Shown: positions 1-6,331 of the stretch, piece after piece
Layout: every line of letters starts with the position of its first letter
Position numbering within the stretch: position 1 is the first letter of the stretch
Origin: an uncultured Actinomycetes bacterium
Lineage (GTDB): Bacteria > Actinomycetota > Acidimicrobiia > Acidimicrobiales > Ilumatobacteraceae
DNA length: 7,029 bases
NCBI GenBank assembly: GCA_903858075.1
Contig: CAIOHI010000056.1
Span: 1 to 7,029 of the forward strand
Reading direction: 5' to 3'
Program-made: the position numbers and the translations under genes
Notes under the pieces: generated by a model
Told to the model about the DNA's origin: nothing
Databases searched by the model: none
What the model saw: only the letters and a program-made list of their open reading frames with translations

Positions 1-135
1 AACCCCACTTGAAGCAAGGTCATGCAGAGAAGATGAGCTGCTCGCTCGCCTTCGGGTACTTCTCGGGTAGACCGCAAAGATGGATGGTCACCTCGCTTCG
101 GCGAACAGAATCCCGCTTACAGACCGACTCACCAC
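1..135 (+). ncRNA. rnpB: RNase P RNA, 3' portion (5' end outside window)
   Basis: This is the catalytic RNA of ribonuclease P, which matures tRNA 5' ends. Seen: the order of conserved bacterial RNase P blocks is kept, namely CCCCACTTGAAGCAAGGTCA at 3-22 (counterpart of E. coli CTCCACCCGGAGCAAGGCCA), GGGTAGACCGC at 65-75, AGATGGATGGTC at 78-89, and ACAGAATCCCGCTTAC at 106-120 followed by AGACCGACTC at 121-130. Helices are visible: GAGAAG 27-32 pairs with CTTCTC 59-64 (P15-like), enclosing GAGC/GCTC (35-38/44-47), and TCGC-TTCG-GCGA at 93-104 forms a UUCG-capped hairpin. GGT at 55-57 is a candidate for the loop that binds tRNA 3' CCA. The 3' end is approximate because its P1 pairing partner is off-window. 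It almost abuts the converging phosphatase stop at 137, and no U-tract terminator is visible. Base 114 departs from the usual core sequence. Confidence 0.88.
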
Positions 136-136
136 T

Positions 137-736
137 TCACACAGTGACATTAAAAGTTTTCAGTGCAGGATGCTTCGCATCGAGCCTCACCGTTGTCATT
201 GACGCGCGGTCGAGAGCGGTACGCCACGACACTTCCACACCAACGCCAAGCGCCCATGCCACAGCGGCCTTAATGGGTGAAACATGACTGACCACCACAA
301 TGTGCGAGTGCCCGGTGTCGTTCAACAGGTCATTAATTGCCTCGTGCACGCGCACAGAGAGTTCGGCAAGCGTTTCACCGTTTGGCGGGCGAAAATGCTC
401 ATCTGTTCGCCATGTGGCCCACTGTTGTGCACTCACAGAACTCACTGGCTGCCCATCGAAGTCGCCATAGTTGAGTTCTATCCAACGCGGGTCGGTTTCT
501 ACTTCAATACTTTGCGACAGACCTTCAGTAATTGCTTGTGCGGTTTGTTGCGCACGAAGAAGGGGGCTCGAAATAATGCGACCAACCGGGCCAATTTTCT
601 GCACTGCAGCACCTAAAAGACTCACCTGTGCACGACCAATGTCGTCGAGTGGGTGGTTTACATGACCCTGCAACAAGTTTTGAGCGTTGGCAGCAGTTTG
701 CCCGTGTCGCACCAAAGTGAGTAAACGTTCAGCCAT
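137..736 (-). CDS. Histidine phosphatase family protein (phosphoglycerate mutase-like)
   Basis: A 199-residue cytosolic phosphatase of the histidine phosphatase superfamily, which works through a phosphohistidine intermediate. Seen: the signature LVRHGQT near the N-terminus with nucleophile His11 and Arg10, the second phosphate-pocket Arg61 in SPLLRAQQTA, the probable proton donor Glu87 in WIELNYGDFDG, and the second catalytic His151 in VVSHVSPIK. All core residues are present and the length is normal for a single-domain member. The ATG start at 736-734 is supported by an AGGGAAG ribosome site 7 bases upstream, inside the end of the preceding gene; the gap to that gene is 4 bases, so it is probably the last gene of the PBP operon. 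In mycobacteria (Rv2228c) a related phosphatase domain is fused to RNase HI and lies beside the zinc-ribbon gene; here no RNase H domain is present. The substrate (sugar phosphate, alpha-ribazole phosphate or other) cannot be told from the sequence. Confidence 0.93.
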   Translation of the reverse strand: MAERLLTLVRHGQTAANAQNLLQGHVNHPLDDIGRAQVSLLGAAVQKIGPVGRIISSPLLRAQQTAQAITEGLSQSIEVETDPRWIELNYGDFDGQPVSSVSAQQWATWRTDEHFRPPNGETLAELSVRVHEAINDLLNDTGHSHIVVVSHVSPIKAAVAWALGVGVEVSWRTALDRASMTTVRLDAKHPALKTFNVTV

Positions 737-740
737 GGCG

Positions 741-1229
741 TTACTTCCCTTGACTCACAGAAGAAAGCATTCCGGTACGCATAAAGTCGCGACGACGATC
801 GGCATTGGTCAGCCCACACTGGCGCACTAAAACGACGAGCAGAATTACACCAACAATTTCCATTGCAATATTGAGCCCCATGCGTTGAGCGACGGGAAGT
901 TCAGCATCGCCAAATGACACGCCACCAAAAGGCCACCAGAACACTTTCGTCGCAGTAAATGCACCATCAAAAATGAGATGCATGAAGGTTCCTATGGCAA
1001 GCGGCAACGTGCGCTTACGAATTACCCTCTTGTTTTGCGTTGTCAACATAATGACCACCAACAATGCAACGCTAAAAAGCAACGTGTGCAGCACTCGCGC
1101 GCCACCCCACCAAATGTCAATGGCATCGGGAAGAAGGACACCTACAACGAGTAGTCGATAGTCAAAGCGCGGGTCTTGGAAAACAAACCGAACCGAAAAT
1201 ATTGCCGTGGCAACAAACCAGAAAAACAT
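741..1229 (-). CDS. DUF457/YdjM-like metal-dependent hydrolase-type membrane protein
   Basis: A 162-residue integral membrane protein resembling the DUF457 (YdjM/LexA-regulated membrane hydrolase) group. Seen: LLPDAID with Asp35 and Asp38, His48 in RVLHTL, and His84 plus Asp88 in TFMHLIFDG. This PDxxD...H...HxxxD spacing is the family's presumed metal-binding pattern. Hydrophobic segments lie at about residues 1-16, 25-38, 47-63, 76-93 and 117-136, followed by a basic, soluble C-terminal tail. The ATG at 1229-1227 directly follows the TAA of the zinc-ribbon gene (TAAATG), and there is no strong ribosome site of its own, so translation is probably coupled. No biochemical function is established for this kind of protein, and the hydrolase name rests on the metal-ligand pattern alone. 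The alternative is a generic small membrane protein whose Asp/His residues do other work. Family assignment is moderate; being a real gene is near certain from its position. Confidence 0.72.
   Translation of the reverse strand: MFFWFVATAIFSVRFVFQDPRFDYRLLVVGVLLPDAIDIWWGGARVLHTLLFSVALLVVIMLTTQNKRVIRKRTLPLAIGTFMHLIFDGAFTATKVFWWPFGGVSFGDAELPVAQRMGLNIAMEIVGVILLVVLVRQCGLTNADRRRDFMRTGMLSSVSQGK
744..750 (-). promoter_or_regulatory. Ribosome binding site of the histidine phosphatase gene
   Basis: On the minus strand this reads AGGGAAG, 7 bases before the ATG at 736-734. It lies within the last codons of the upstream DUF457-like gene, which fits translation of both from one message and fixes the phosphatase start. 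Confidence 0.6.
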
Positions 1230-1934
1230 TTAGAACACCAGCCACCGAGCACAGTTTGGGCATTCTCTGTTCTCGTCGGTCTCTTTTTTGAGAAGGTCGA
1301 CTTCCGAAGTAGATAGGTCGAGGTGGCAACCACCACAGACGTGATTTTTCACCTTTGCCACAGCGATGCCTTTGTGCTGTGAGCGGCGCAATTCATACGC
1401 TGCCAACCACTTTTCATCAAGTGACTTGGCAAGACGTTGACGCTTTTCTTCTACGTCACGTGCTTCTGCCTTTTTATATTCTTCAGACACCTTCAATGCT
1501 TCGGTGGCAGCAATTTCAGCGGTGCGGAATTGACCCAAATCATTTCGTGCTGACACCAACGTGGAATCGATGAGCTCTGACTCTTCCATGAAAGCCAGCG
1601 ATTCTTCATCGACCGTGTTCAATTCGCTGTTCACCGTGAGAATTTCGTGTTGAAGTGCTTCTGCTTCGCGCGTTGCAATAACAGTTTTCATTTGCTGTTC
1701 AAGACGCTCGCGCTTTTTCTGCAAAGTTGCACTGTTAGCTTCCGCCACACTGAGCAGTTTCTCTAGTTCCTGTTGGCGCAATTCACCCTGCGATATTTTC
1801 ACCGCACAATCGGCAATATTTTTTTGAACAAGACCTAATACTTCACGCTCAGGCAAAGTGATGAAGTGATGACGCAATTGCTCAAGGGTGGTATCGAGCA
1901 CTTGCAGGTCATAGAGATGAACCAAGATCGACAC
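1230..1934 (-). CDS. Coiled-coil C4-type zinc-ribbon protein (zf-RING_7 / Rv2229c-like)
   Basis: A 234-residue cytosolic protein. Seen: residues of about 10-180 are rich in Glu, Lys, Gln, Leu and Ala in heptad-like patterns, predicting a long antiparallel coiled-coil hairpin. They are followed by a C-terminal zinc ribbon with Cys200-x2-Cys203 (HVCGGCHLDL) and Cys225-x2-Cys228 (ECPNCARWLVF). This is the architecture of mycobacterial Rv2229c/MSMEG_4306 and chlamydial CT398. The family's role is not settled; binding nucleic acid or a protein partner such as secretion or transcription components has been suggested. The start is the GTG at 1934-1932, as no in-frame ATG occurs before Met82 and this gives the family's usual N-terminus; the ribosome site is weak. 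It lies 12 bases after the PBP stop and abuts the next gene, so it is an internal operon gene. In many actinobacteria this gene neighbours the histidine phosphatase, as here with one small gene between. Confidence 0.92.
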   Translation of the reverse strand: MSILVHLYDLQVLDTTLEQLRHHFITLPEREVLGLVQKNIADCAVKISQGELRQQELEKLLSVAEANSATLQKKRERLEQQMKTVIATREAEALQHEILTVNSELNTVDEESLAFMEESELIDSTLVSARNDLGQFRTAEIAATEALKVSEEYKKAEARDVEEKRQRLAKSLDEKWLAAYELRRSQHKGIAVAKVKNHVCGGCHLDLSTSEVDLLKKETDENRECPNCARWLVF

Positions 1935-1946
1935 ACTTGCAGGCTA

Positions 1947-4346
1947 TTACCCAGGTGTCGGAATACTCGTTTGAACGCTTCCTGGAAGGGGTTTTGCGCA
2001 GTCAAAAATGAGGTTTCCTAGCGGGTCGAGCGTTGGTAGTGGAGAGAACGGGTTGGTATTCGACGGCAAAATAGTGGTGCCAGGGTCAACGATGCTCACT
2101 ACTGGTGGGCCTTGCGCCCCAGGAACCACTACGGGCACTGTGGTTGTTGTACTTGGCATCGACGTGGTGACCCCGCCTGCCGGATCACCAATTGGTTGAA
2201 CTGTTGTTGTGGTTAACCACATGGGGTCAAAGGCCACAACATTGCCGGTGAACCTGCGCGGCAATGCGCCCGATACCAGTTGTGCCACGCAGTCGACACC
2301 TGGCAAGTACAAACGCATCGAGCCACGGCTTGGTGGAACTGCCGCATCCCAATCGACAATGGGGGCATCTACAAGTGCTGCGTCGTTATATGCCTTCCAA
2401 ATGGCTGCAGGAAAAGTTGCACCCTGAACACGAGGAACGCCTGCAGCAACAAATTCTGGAATTCCCACCATCGAGGTATACGCACGCGGGTCGCCGACCC
2501 ACACCGCAGTGGTGAGTTCTTTTGTAAAACCAACGAACCATGCATTGGTGTTGTCGTCTTGCGTACCAGTTTTTCCACCAGCGGGGCGATCTTTGTCGAG
2601 CGCGCTACGCCGTGCGGTGCCCTTAGTGAGCACACCTTTTAATATCGCCACTGCCTTGTCGGCAATTTCTTTTGTGAAGACTTGCGTACCAGGGTCGTTG
2701 TGCTCGTACATCGTTCCCGAGAAATTCTCAATACGGTCAATGAAATACGGCTGCTTATGCAAACCACCATTAGCAATGGTCTGCGCTCCACTCGCCATGT
2801 CGAAAGGGCTCATCTCATTGGCACCCGTTGCAAAACTTGCATACGGCTGAATGGAGTATGTGTCGCGATTCAAATACATCGACTGCGTCATTCGGTACGT
2901 GGTGTCGACTACCCGATTCAAACCAACAATTTGCGAGAGCCTGCTATAGGCACAGTTAATGGAATACCAAGTCATTTCTTCAAGCGAACCAAGTGGACGA
3001 CTCACACCTTTTGTCACAACAAAGGGTTCTTCAGGCTTACCCGGGTTTGGCAAGGTACACGGCAGGGTGCCATCGATGAGATCTATTCCTTCAGCACCCG
3101 CCTGCAGTGCTGCCGCCAAAATAAAGATCTTCACACTTGATCCTGTTTGACGCCTGCGCAGGGTCATATTGACTTCACTTTGCCCAGGAACAAAACCAGG
3201 CCCGCCCACCATGGCACGCACGCCACCAGTTGCCGTATCTAGTGACAACACTGCTGACTGAATACCTTGCTTGTTTGCAGGAAGTTTTTCGGCCGCAGCC
3301 TTTTCTGCAGCTTTTTGATAACTATTATCGAGTGTGGTGTAGATCTTTAGACCACCACGAAAGAGCGCGTTGTATCGCTCTTGATACGTGGGGCCCAAAA
3401 TATCGCTGCGGTTCAACAAATAATCTTTCACAGTTTCAGAAAAGTACGTGCGCTCCACCGACTTCTGCGGAACACTTTGCACCACTTCTGGCAACGGCCA
3501 CTCTTTGGCCAAACGTGCAGCTTCTTCTTTTGTCATTAAGTCCTCAACCACAAGGCGATTCAAAGATTGCGTAAAGCGTTGCCGCGACCGTTCAGGGTGG
3601 CGAATTGGGTCATAACTAGTGGGAGCCTGAATGAGGCCAGCCAGAAATGCGCCCTGCACCAAGGTGAGCTTTTCCACACCAACGCCAAAATATATTTCTG
3701 CTGCAGCTTCAATACCATAAGCATTGTTTCCGAAAAATACGGTGTTCAAATACCGCTCAAGAATTTGCGGCTTTGTCGCTTGCTTCTCTAGCAATGCGGC
3801 ATACCTTGTCTGCAGCACTTTGTACCGACCATCGCGCGGCAGACCGGCAAGGTACTCATTTTTCACCACTTGCTGAGTAATGGTTGAGGCACCCTGCCGC
3901 GAGCTTCCCGCATTGAAGTTCGACAACGTTGCACGTACCAAAGCGCGCAGGTTCACACCTTTGTGCCCGTAGAAGCCTGCATCTTCCACTGCAAGAATTG
4001 CCGCCGTGACGTCGACCGGCACTTCTTGCATCTTGACTGGCTGGCTATTCTCCACCTGGAACGCGCCAATTTGAGCGCCGTTCACGTCGTACAAGTACGA
4101 CCGCTGTGCGATTCCGGTAAACGCAGGAAGAGTGACCGGCTTTTCGCTATGTGCTGTAGCAATTCCCCACACACGTGGCGCCATTGCAACAACGAGTGCG
4201 CTAACGAGCAGCGCTCCAGCCATGAGCACGATGCTCATCTTTCCTACAGTGCCGCCTACGCGCGAAAGATGATCTTTCGTCGCAAACTTACGGAAGAAAT
4301 CCTTAGCATTCGGCACAATCTCTACGGTACCTGAGTACATCGGCAC
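1947..4346 (-). CDS. Class A penicillin-binding protein (GT51 transglycosylase / transpeptidase)
   Basis: A 799-residue bifunctional peptidoglycan synthase that polymerises glycan strands from lipid II and crosslinks stem peptides on the outer face of the membrane. Seen: a short cytoplasmic N-terminus, one membrane anchor at about 37-57, a GT51 domain at about 95-270 and a transpeptidase domain at about 360-640. GT51 motifs are EDAGFYGHKG (Glu121), RQGASTITQQ (150-159) and ILERYLNTVFFGNNAYG (from 195). Transpeptidase motifs are Ser403-x-x-Lys406 (TGSSVK), SIN at 462-464 and KTGT at 592-595. Odd: the second conserved GT51 Glu (motif RKxxE) is Gln179 (YKVLQ). There is no PASTA repeat; the tail after about 700 is Thr/Pro-rich with two TTTTV runs. 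The only four Cys (430, 465, 686, 783) are all external. The GTG start at 4346 is chosen over ATG at 4340 because AGAGGT sits 8 bases upstream. It ends with tandem stops TAA-TAG and is first in a four-gene operon. Related to PonA1/PBP1. Confidence 0.96.
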   Translation of the reverse strand: MPMYSGTVEIVPNAKDFFRKFATKDHLSRVGGTVGKMSIVLMAGALLVSALVVAMAPRVWGIATAHSEKPVTLPAFTGIAQRSYLYDVNGAQIGAFQVENSQPVKMQEVPVDVTAAILAVEDAGFYGHKGVNLRALVRATLSNFNAGSSRQGASTITQQVVKNEYLAGLPRDGRYKVLQTRYAALLEKQATKPQILERYLNTVFFGNNAYGIEAAAEIYFGVGVEKLTLVQGAFLAGLIQAPTSYDPIRHPERSRQRFTQSLNRLVVEDLMTKEEAARLAKEWPLPEVVQSVPQKSVERTYFSETVKDYLLNRSDILGPTYQERYNALFRGGLKIYTTLDNSYQKAAEKAAAEKLPANKQGIQSAVLSLDTATGGVRAMVGGPGFVPGQSEVNMTLRRRQTGSSVKIFILAAALQAGAEGIDLIDGTLPCTLPNPGKPEEPFVVTKGVSRPLGSLEEMTWYSINCAYSRLSQIVGLNRVVDTTYRMTQSMYLNRDTYSIQPYASFATGANEMSPFDMASGAQTIANGGLHKQPYFIDRIENFSGTMYEHNDPGTQVFTKEIADKAVAILKGVLTKGTARRSALDKDRPAGGKTGTQDDNTNAWFVGFTKELTTAVWVGDPRAYTSMVGIPEFVAAGVPRVQGATFPAAIWKAYNDAALVDAPIVDWDAAVPPSRGSMRLYLPGVDCVAQLVSGALPRRFTGNVVAFDPMWLTTTTVQPIGDPAGGVTTSMPSTTTTVPVVVPGAQGPPVVSIVDPGTTILPSNTNPFSPLPTLDPLGNLIFDCAKPLPGSVQTSIPTPG

Positions 4347-4354
4347 TTTTCAGT

Positions 4355-4360
4355 ACCTCT
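4355..4360 (-). promoter_or_regulatory. Ribosome binding site of the class A PBP gene
   Basis: On the minus strand this reads AGAGGT, 8 bases before the GTG at 4346-4344 and 14 before the in-frame ATG at 4340-4338. The spacing favours the GTG start. Confidence 0.55.
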
Positions 4361-4387
4361 CTACACTTGCTGTGCTGCTGTGGAATA

Positions 4388-4393
4388 TGTCAA
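4388..4393 (-). promoter_or_regulatory. Candidate -35 element upstream of the PBP operon
   Basis: On the minus strand this reads TTGACA, an exact match to the sigma-70-type -35 consensus, about 41 bases upstream of the PBP start codon in the 55-base divergent region. The matching -10 is not clear: GCAAGT lies at the ideal 17-base spacing and is poor, while a TGTAGA-like sequence sits too far away at 22. It is therefore a candidate only. It lies just before the oxidoreductase ATG at 4402, so the two divergent genes would share this short control region. Confidence 0.3.
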
Positions 4394-4395
4394 GG
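4392..4395 (+). promoter_or_regulatory. Ribosome binding site deciding the oxidoreductase start
   Basis: AAGG lies 6 bases before the ATG at 4402. The reading frame is open further upstream (GTG at 4372, ATG at 4387), but those starts have no ribosome site and would add residues not seen in the family, whose members usually begin shortly before the FRFGVQ block. Confidence 0.5.
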
Positions 4396-4401
4396 TTTCA
4401 C

Positions 4402-5346
4402 ATGACTTTTCCCCACATTGCTCCCTTTCGTTTTGGCGTCCAGTGCTCGCGCGCCGCAAACCGCACAGAGTGGGTAGACCTGGCAAGGAAAACAGAGGCC
4501 AACGGCTTTTCTTGCCTCACCATGCCCGACCACTTCACCGATCAACTTGCCCCTATTCCCGCATTGCAATCGGTGGCCGACGCAACAAGCACTCTGCGCG
4601 TGGGCGCACTCGTGTGGGACAACGACTACAAGCACCCCGTTGTATTGGCAAAAGAACTTGCAACCATCGACCTGCTCTCGGAAGGCCGCCTCGAAATTGG
4701 TTTAGGTGCAGGTTGGATGGTGAGTGACTACGAGCAGTCAGGAATTGCCTACGACACACCCGGCGTACGCATCGACCGCTTTATTGAGGGCCTTGCCATT
4801 ATCAAGGCGGCCATGGGCGATGAACCCGTGAATCATGCAGGAACTCATTACAACGTTGCCAATTATGTTGGCATGCCAAAACCCGTGCAACGCCCGTACC
4901 CGCCCATCTTGATTGGCGGCGGCGGCAAACGTGTTCTTACTTACGCAGCACGCGAAGCCGACATCATTGGCATCAACGGCACCATGACTGCAGGAGTTGT
5001 TGGCCCCGAGGCAATTAGCACCATGACCGCCGAGGCAGTGACCGAGAAAGTCAACATCGTCATTAATGCAGCAGGGTCACGATTGCCGAACATTGAAATG
5101 AACATTCGTTCTTTTTTCGTCAAGGTCACCGACGATGCCGCCGGAACTATTGATGGTGTCGCTCAAATGATTGGTGTTACCCCATCAATGGTGGAAGAAA
5201 CTCCGTTCGCACTCATTGGCCCTCCGAGCAAGCTCATTGAAGATCTCATTGCTCGTCGCGAAAGGTGGGGTTTCAGCTACATCATCGTTGGTGCAGAAGA
5301 TGTTGACTCTTTTGCTCCTGTTGTTGCCGCTCTGAACGGCAAGTAG
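4402..5346 (+). CDS. LLM-class F420-dependent oxidoreductase (TIGR03621 / MSMEG_2516-like)
   Basis: A 314-residue cytosolic TIM-barrel enzyme of the luciferase-like monooxygenase superfamily, predicted to use reduced coenzyme F420 for hydride transfer. Seen, numbered from the ATG at 4402: FRFGVQCSRA (10-19), MPDHFTDQLAPIPAL (41-55), VGALVWDNDYKHP (67-79), the strong superfamily block IDLLSEGRLEIGLGAGW (89-105), and PPILIGGGGKRVL followed by AAREADIIGIN (167-192). This pattern is typical of the MSMEG_2516 subfamily. The length is normal for the family and no core block is missing. The start was set by an AAGG site and family fit. It is divergent from the PBP operon and converges on the esterase, with only 3 bases between the stops and so no separate terminator. 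The substrate is unknown; the subfamily name does not define a reaction, and FMN use instead of F420 cannot be excluded from sequence. Confidence 0.93.
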   Translation: MTFPHIAPFRFGVQCSRAANRTEWVDLARKTEANGFSCLTMPDHFTDQLAPIPALQSVADATSTLRVGALVWDNDYKHPVVLAKELATIDLLSEGRLEIGLGAGWMVSDYEQSGIAYDTPGVRIDRFIEGLAIIKAAMGDEPVNHAGTHYNVANYVGMPKPVQRPYPPILIGGGGKRVLTYAAREADIIGINGTMTAGVVGPEAISTMTAEAVTEKVNIVINAAGSRLPNIEMNIRSFFVKVTDDAAGTIDGVAQMIGVTPSMVEETPFALIGPPSKLIEDLIARRERWGFSYIIVGAEDVDSFAPVVAALNGK

Positions 5347-5349
5347 TTC

Positions 5350-6270
5350 TTAGGCCAAGATTCCCTGTAGCCACTGCCCGGCACGCGCAATGGCATCGTT
5401 TGCTTCAGGAATGACACCTACTCCCGATTGAAATACATGTTGCATCTCGGGGAAAACTTCTAAGCGCACTGGCACTCCGGCATGGGCTGCACGAGTAGCT
5501 AAACGGGTGGAGTCGTCGAGCAAGGCTTCATCGCCGCCTACTTGAATATAGAGAGGCGCAATGCCGGCGAGGTCTGCATACAACGGAGCAGCGAGAGGGT
5601 CGCGCAGCGAGCCTCCGGCTATAAACATGTTTGCCATGAGCGCAAGCGCATGACGGTCAACCATCAGATCGACACTTGCTTTGGAATCCATCGATTCACC
5701 GGTGCCTTCAAGATCTACCCACGGCGAGAAAACAACCGCGCCAGCTGGCTGCTCTATCTTCTTATTTTTGAGTGCAACCATGAGCGCAACAGACAACCCT
5801 CCACCTGCCGAGTCGCCCGATATTGCAATTTTGTTTGAGGCATAACCAGCATTCAGCAGCCATTGATACGCAAGTACGGCATCGTTTACTGCCGCCGGGT
5901 GTGCATGCTCGGGAGCGAGCCGATAATTCACGCTCAAAACATTTCTATTGCTCTGCAGTGCAAGGTGAGCAGCAACTTTGCGATGTGAATTGGCACTTTG
6001 CACAACGTAACCACCGCCGTGGAAGTACATCACCACTGATTTCGTATCGGCCCCAGAGTGTCGTACCCACAAGGCCGACAGACCATTCACGTCAACAGGT
6101 TCAATTTCGACACCACTAGGCATGGCACCAACGGTTTCCATTACCGCTTCTGCCCCAAAGCGCATTTCTTCCAGCGTGGGAACTGCAGTTGCTGAGCCAA
6201 GTGCTTGTTTTTGGTACTCACGCACTTGTTGAAGGAACGCTTCTGCCTCTTTGCTTGCCATTTTGCTCAC
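5350..6270 (-). CDS. Alpha/beta hydrolase, HSL-type esterase (alpha/beta hydrolase fold-3)
   Basis: A 306-residue carboxylesterase-type hydrolase of the hormone-sensitive-lipase group, expected to cleave short-chain or aromatic esters in the cytosol. Seen: the oxyanion-hole motif HGGGY (84-88), the HSL signature YRLAPEH (116-122), the nucleophile elbow GDSAGGG with Ser154, the acid Asp247 in VGGDEALLDD, and the base His278 in EMQHVF. The triad is complete and the length is typical. There is no signal peptide or membrane segment; the N-terminal about 45 residues form the usual helical cap. The start is uncertain: GTG at 6270-6268 (MSKMASKEAE) has GAGAGG only 3 bases upstream, and the in-frame ATG at 6261-6259 has it 12 bases away; the longer form is given. 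It is convergent with the oxidoreductase and divergent from the DUF2079 gene, so it is probably transcribed alone. The substrate is not predictable. Confidence 0.94.
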   Translation of the reverse strand: MSKMASKEAEAFLQQVREYQKQALGSATAVPTLEEMRFGAEAVMETVGAMPSGVEIEPVDVNGLSALWVRHSGADTKSVVMYFHGGGYVVQSANSHRKVAAHLALQSNRNVLSVNYRLAPEHAHPAAVNDAVLAYQWLLNAGYASNKIAISGDSAGGGLSVALMVALKNKKIEQPAGAVVFSPWVDLEGTGESMDSKASVDLMVDRHALALMANMFIAGGSLRDPLAAPLYADLAGIAPLYIQVGGDEALLDDSTRLATRAAHAGVPVRLEVFPEMQHVFQSGVGVIPEANDAIARAGQWLQGILA

Positions 6271-6299
6271 TTCCCTCTCGTTCGTTGCTACATGACCAA

Positions 6300-6305
6300 A
6301 TTATC
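6300..6305 (-). promoter_or_regulatory. Candidate -10 element of the esterase gene
   Basis: On the minus strand this reads GATAAT, five of six matches to TATAAT, inside an A/T-rich stretch (6296-6328) of the 61-base divergent region. It would place transcription start near 6293 and give a leader of about 23 bases. No convincing -35 hexamer is found at 16-18 bases upstream, so this is tentative. Confidence 0.3.
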
Positions 6306-6331
6306 AGAAAAGGAAGTAGTACTTTTTTGTG

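Noticed and set aside
9..287. Plus-strand open frame of 92 codons
   Set aside because: It lies over RNase P RNA and the antisense of the phosphatase gene; its residues are low-quality (Arg/Ser/Thr-rich) with no domain pattern.
1944..1949. Tandem stops TAA-TAG at the PBP end as a possible readthrough or recoding signal
   Set aside because: Two stops in a row argue for firm termination; the next gene starts in normal operon style 12 bases on.
2280..3140. Several plus-strand open frames of 80-150 codons opposite the PBP gene
   Set aside because: They are antisense shadows of a gene with all its catalytic motifs in place; none has a ribosome site or a recognisable motif.
3963..4334. Plus-strand open frame of 123 codons opposite the PBP N-terminus
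   Set aside because: It runs antisense to the membrane anchor and GT51 start, which have a clear function; the product is rich in His, Arg and Cys with no domain.
4372..4401. Longer oxidoreductase starting at GTG 4372 or ATG 4387
   Set aside because: There is no ribosome site before either, the added residues are not part of the family's N-terminus, and AAGG sits properly before ATG 4402.
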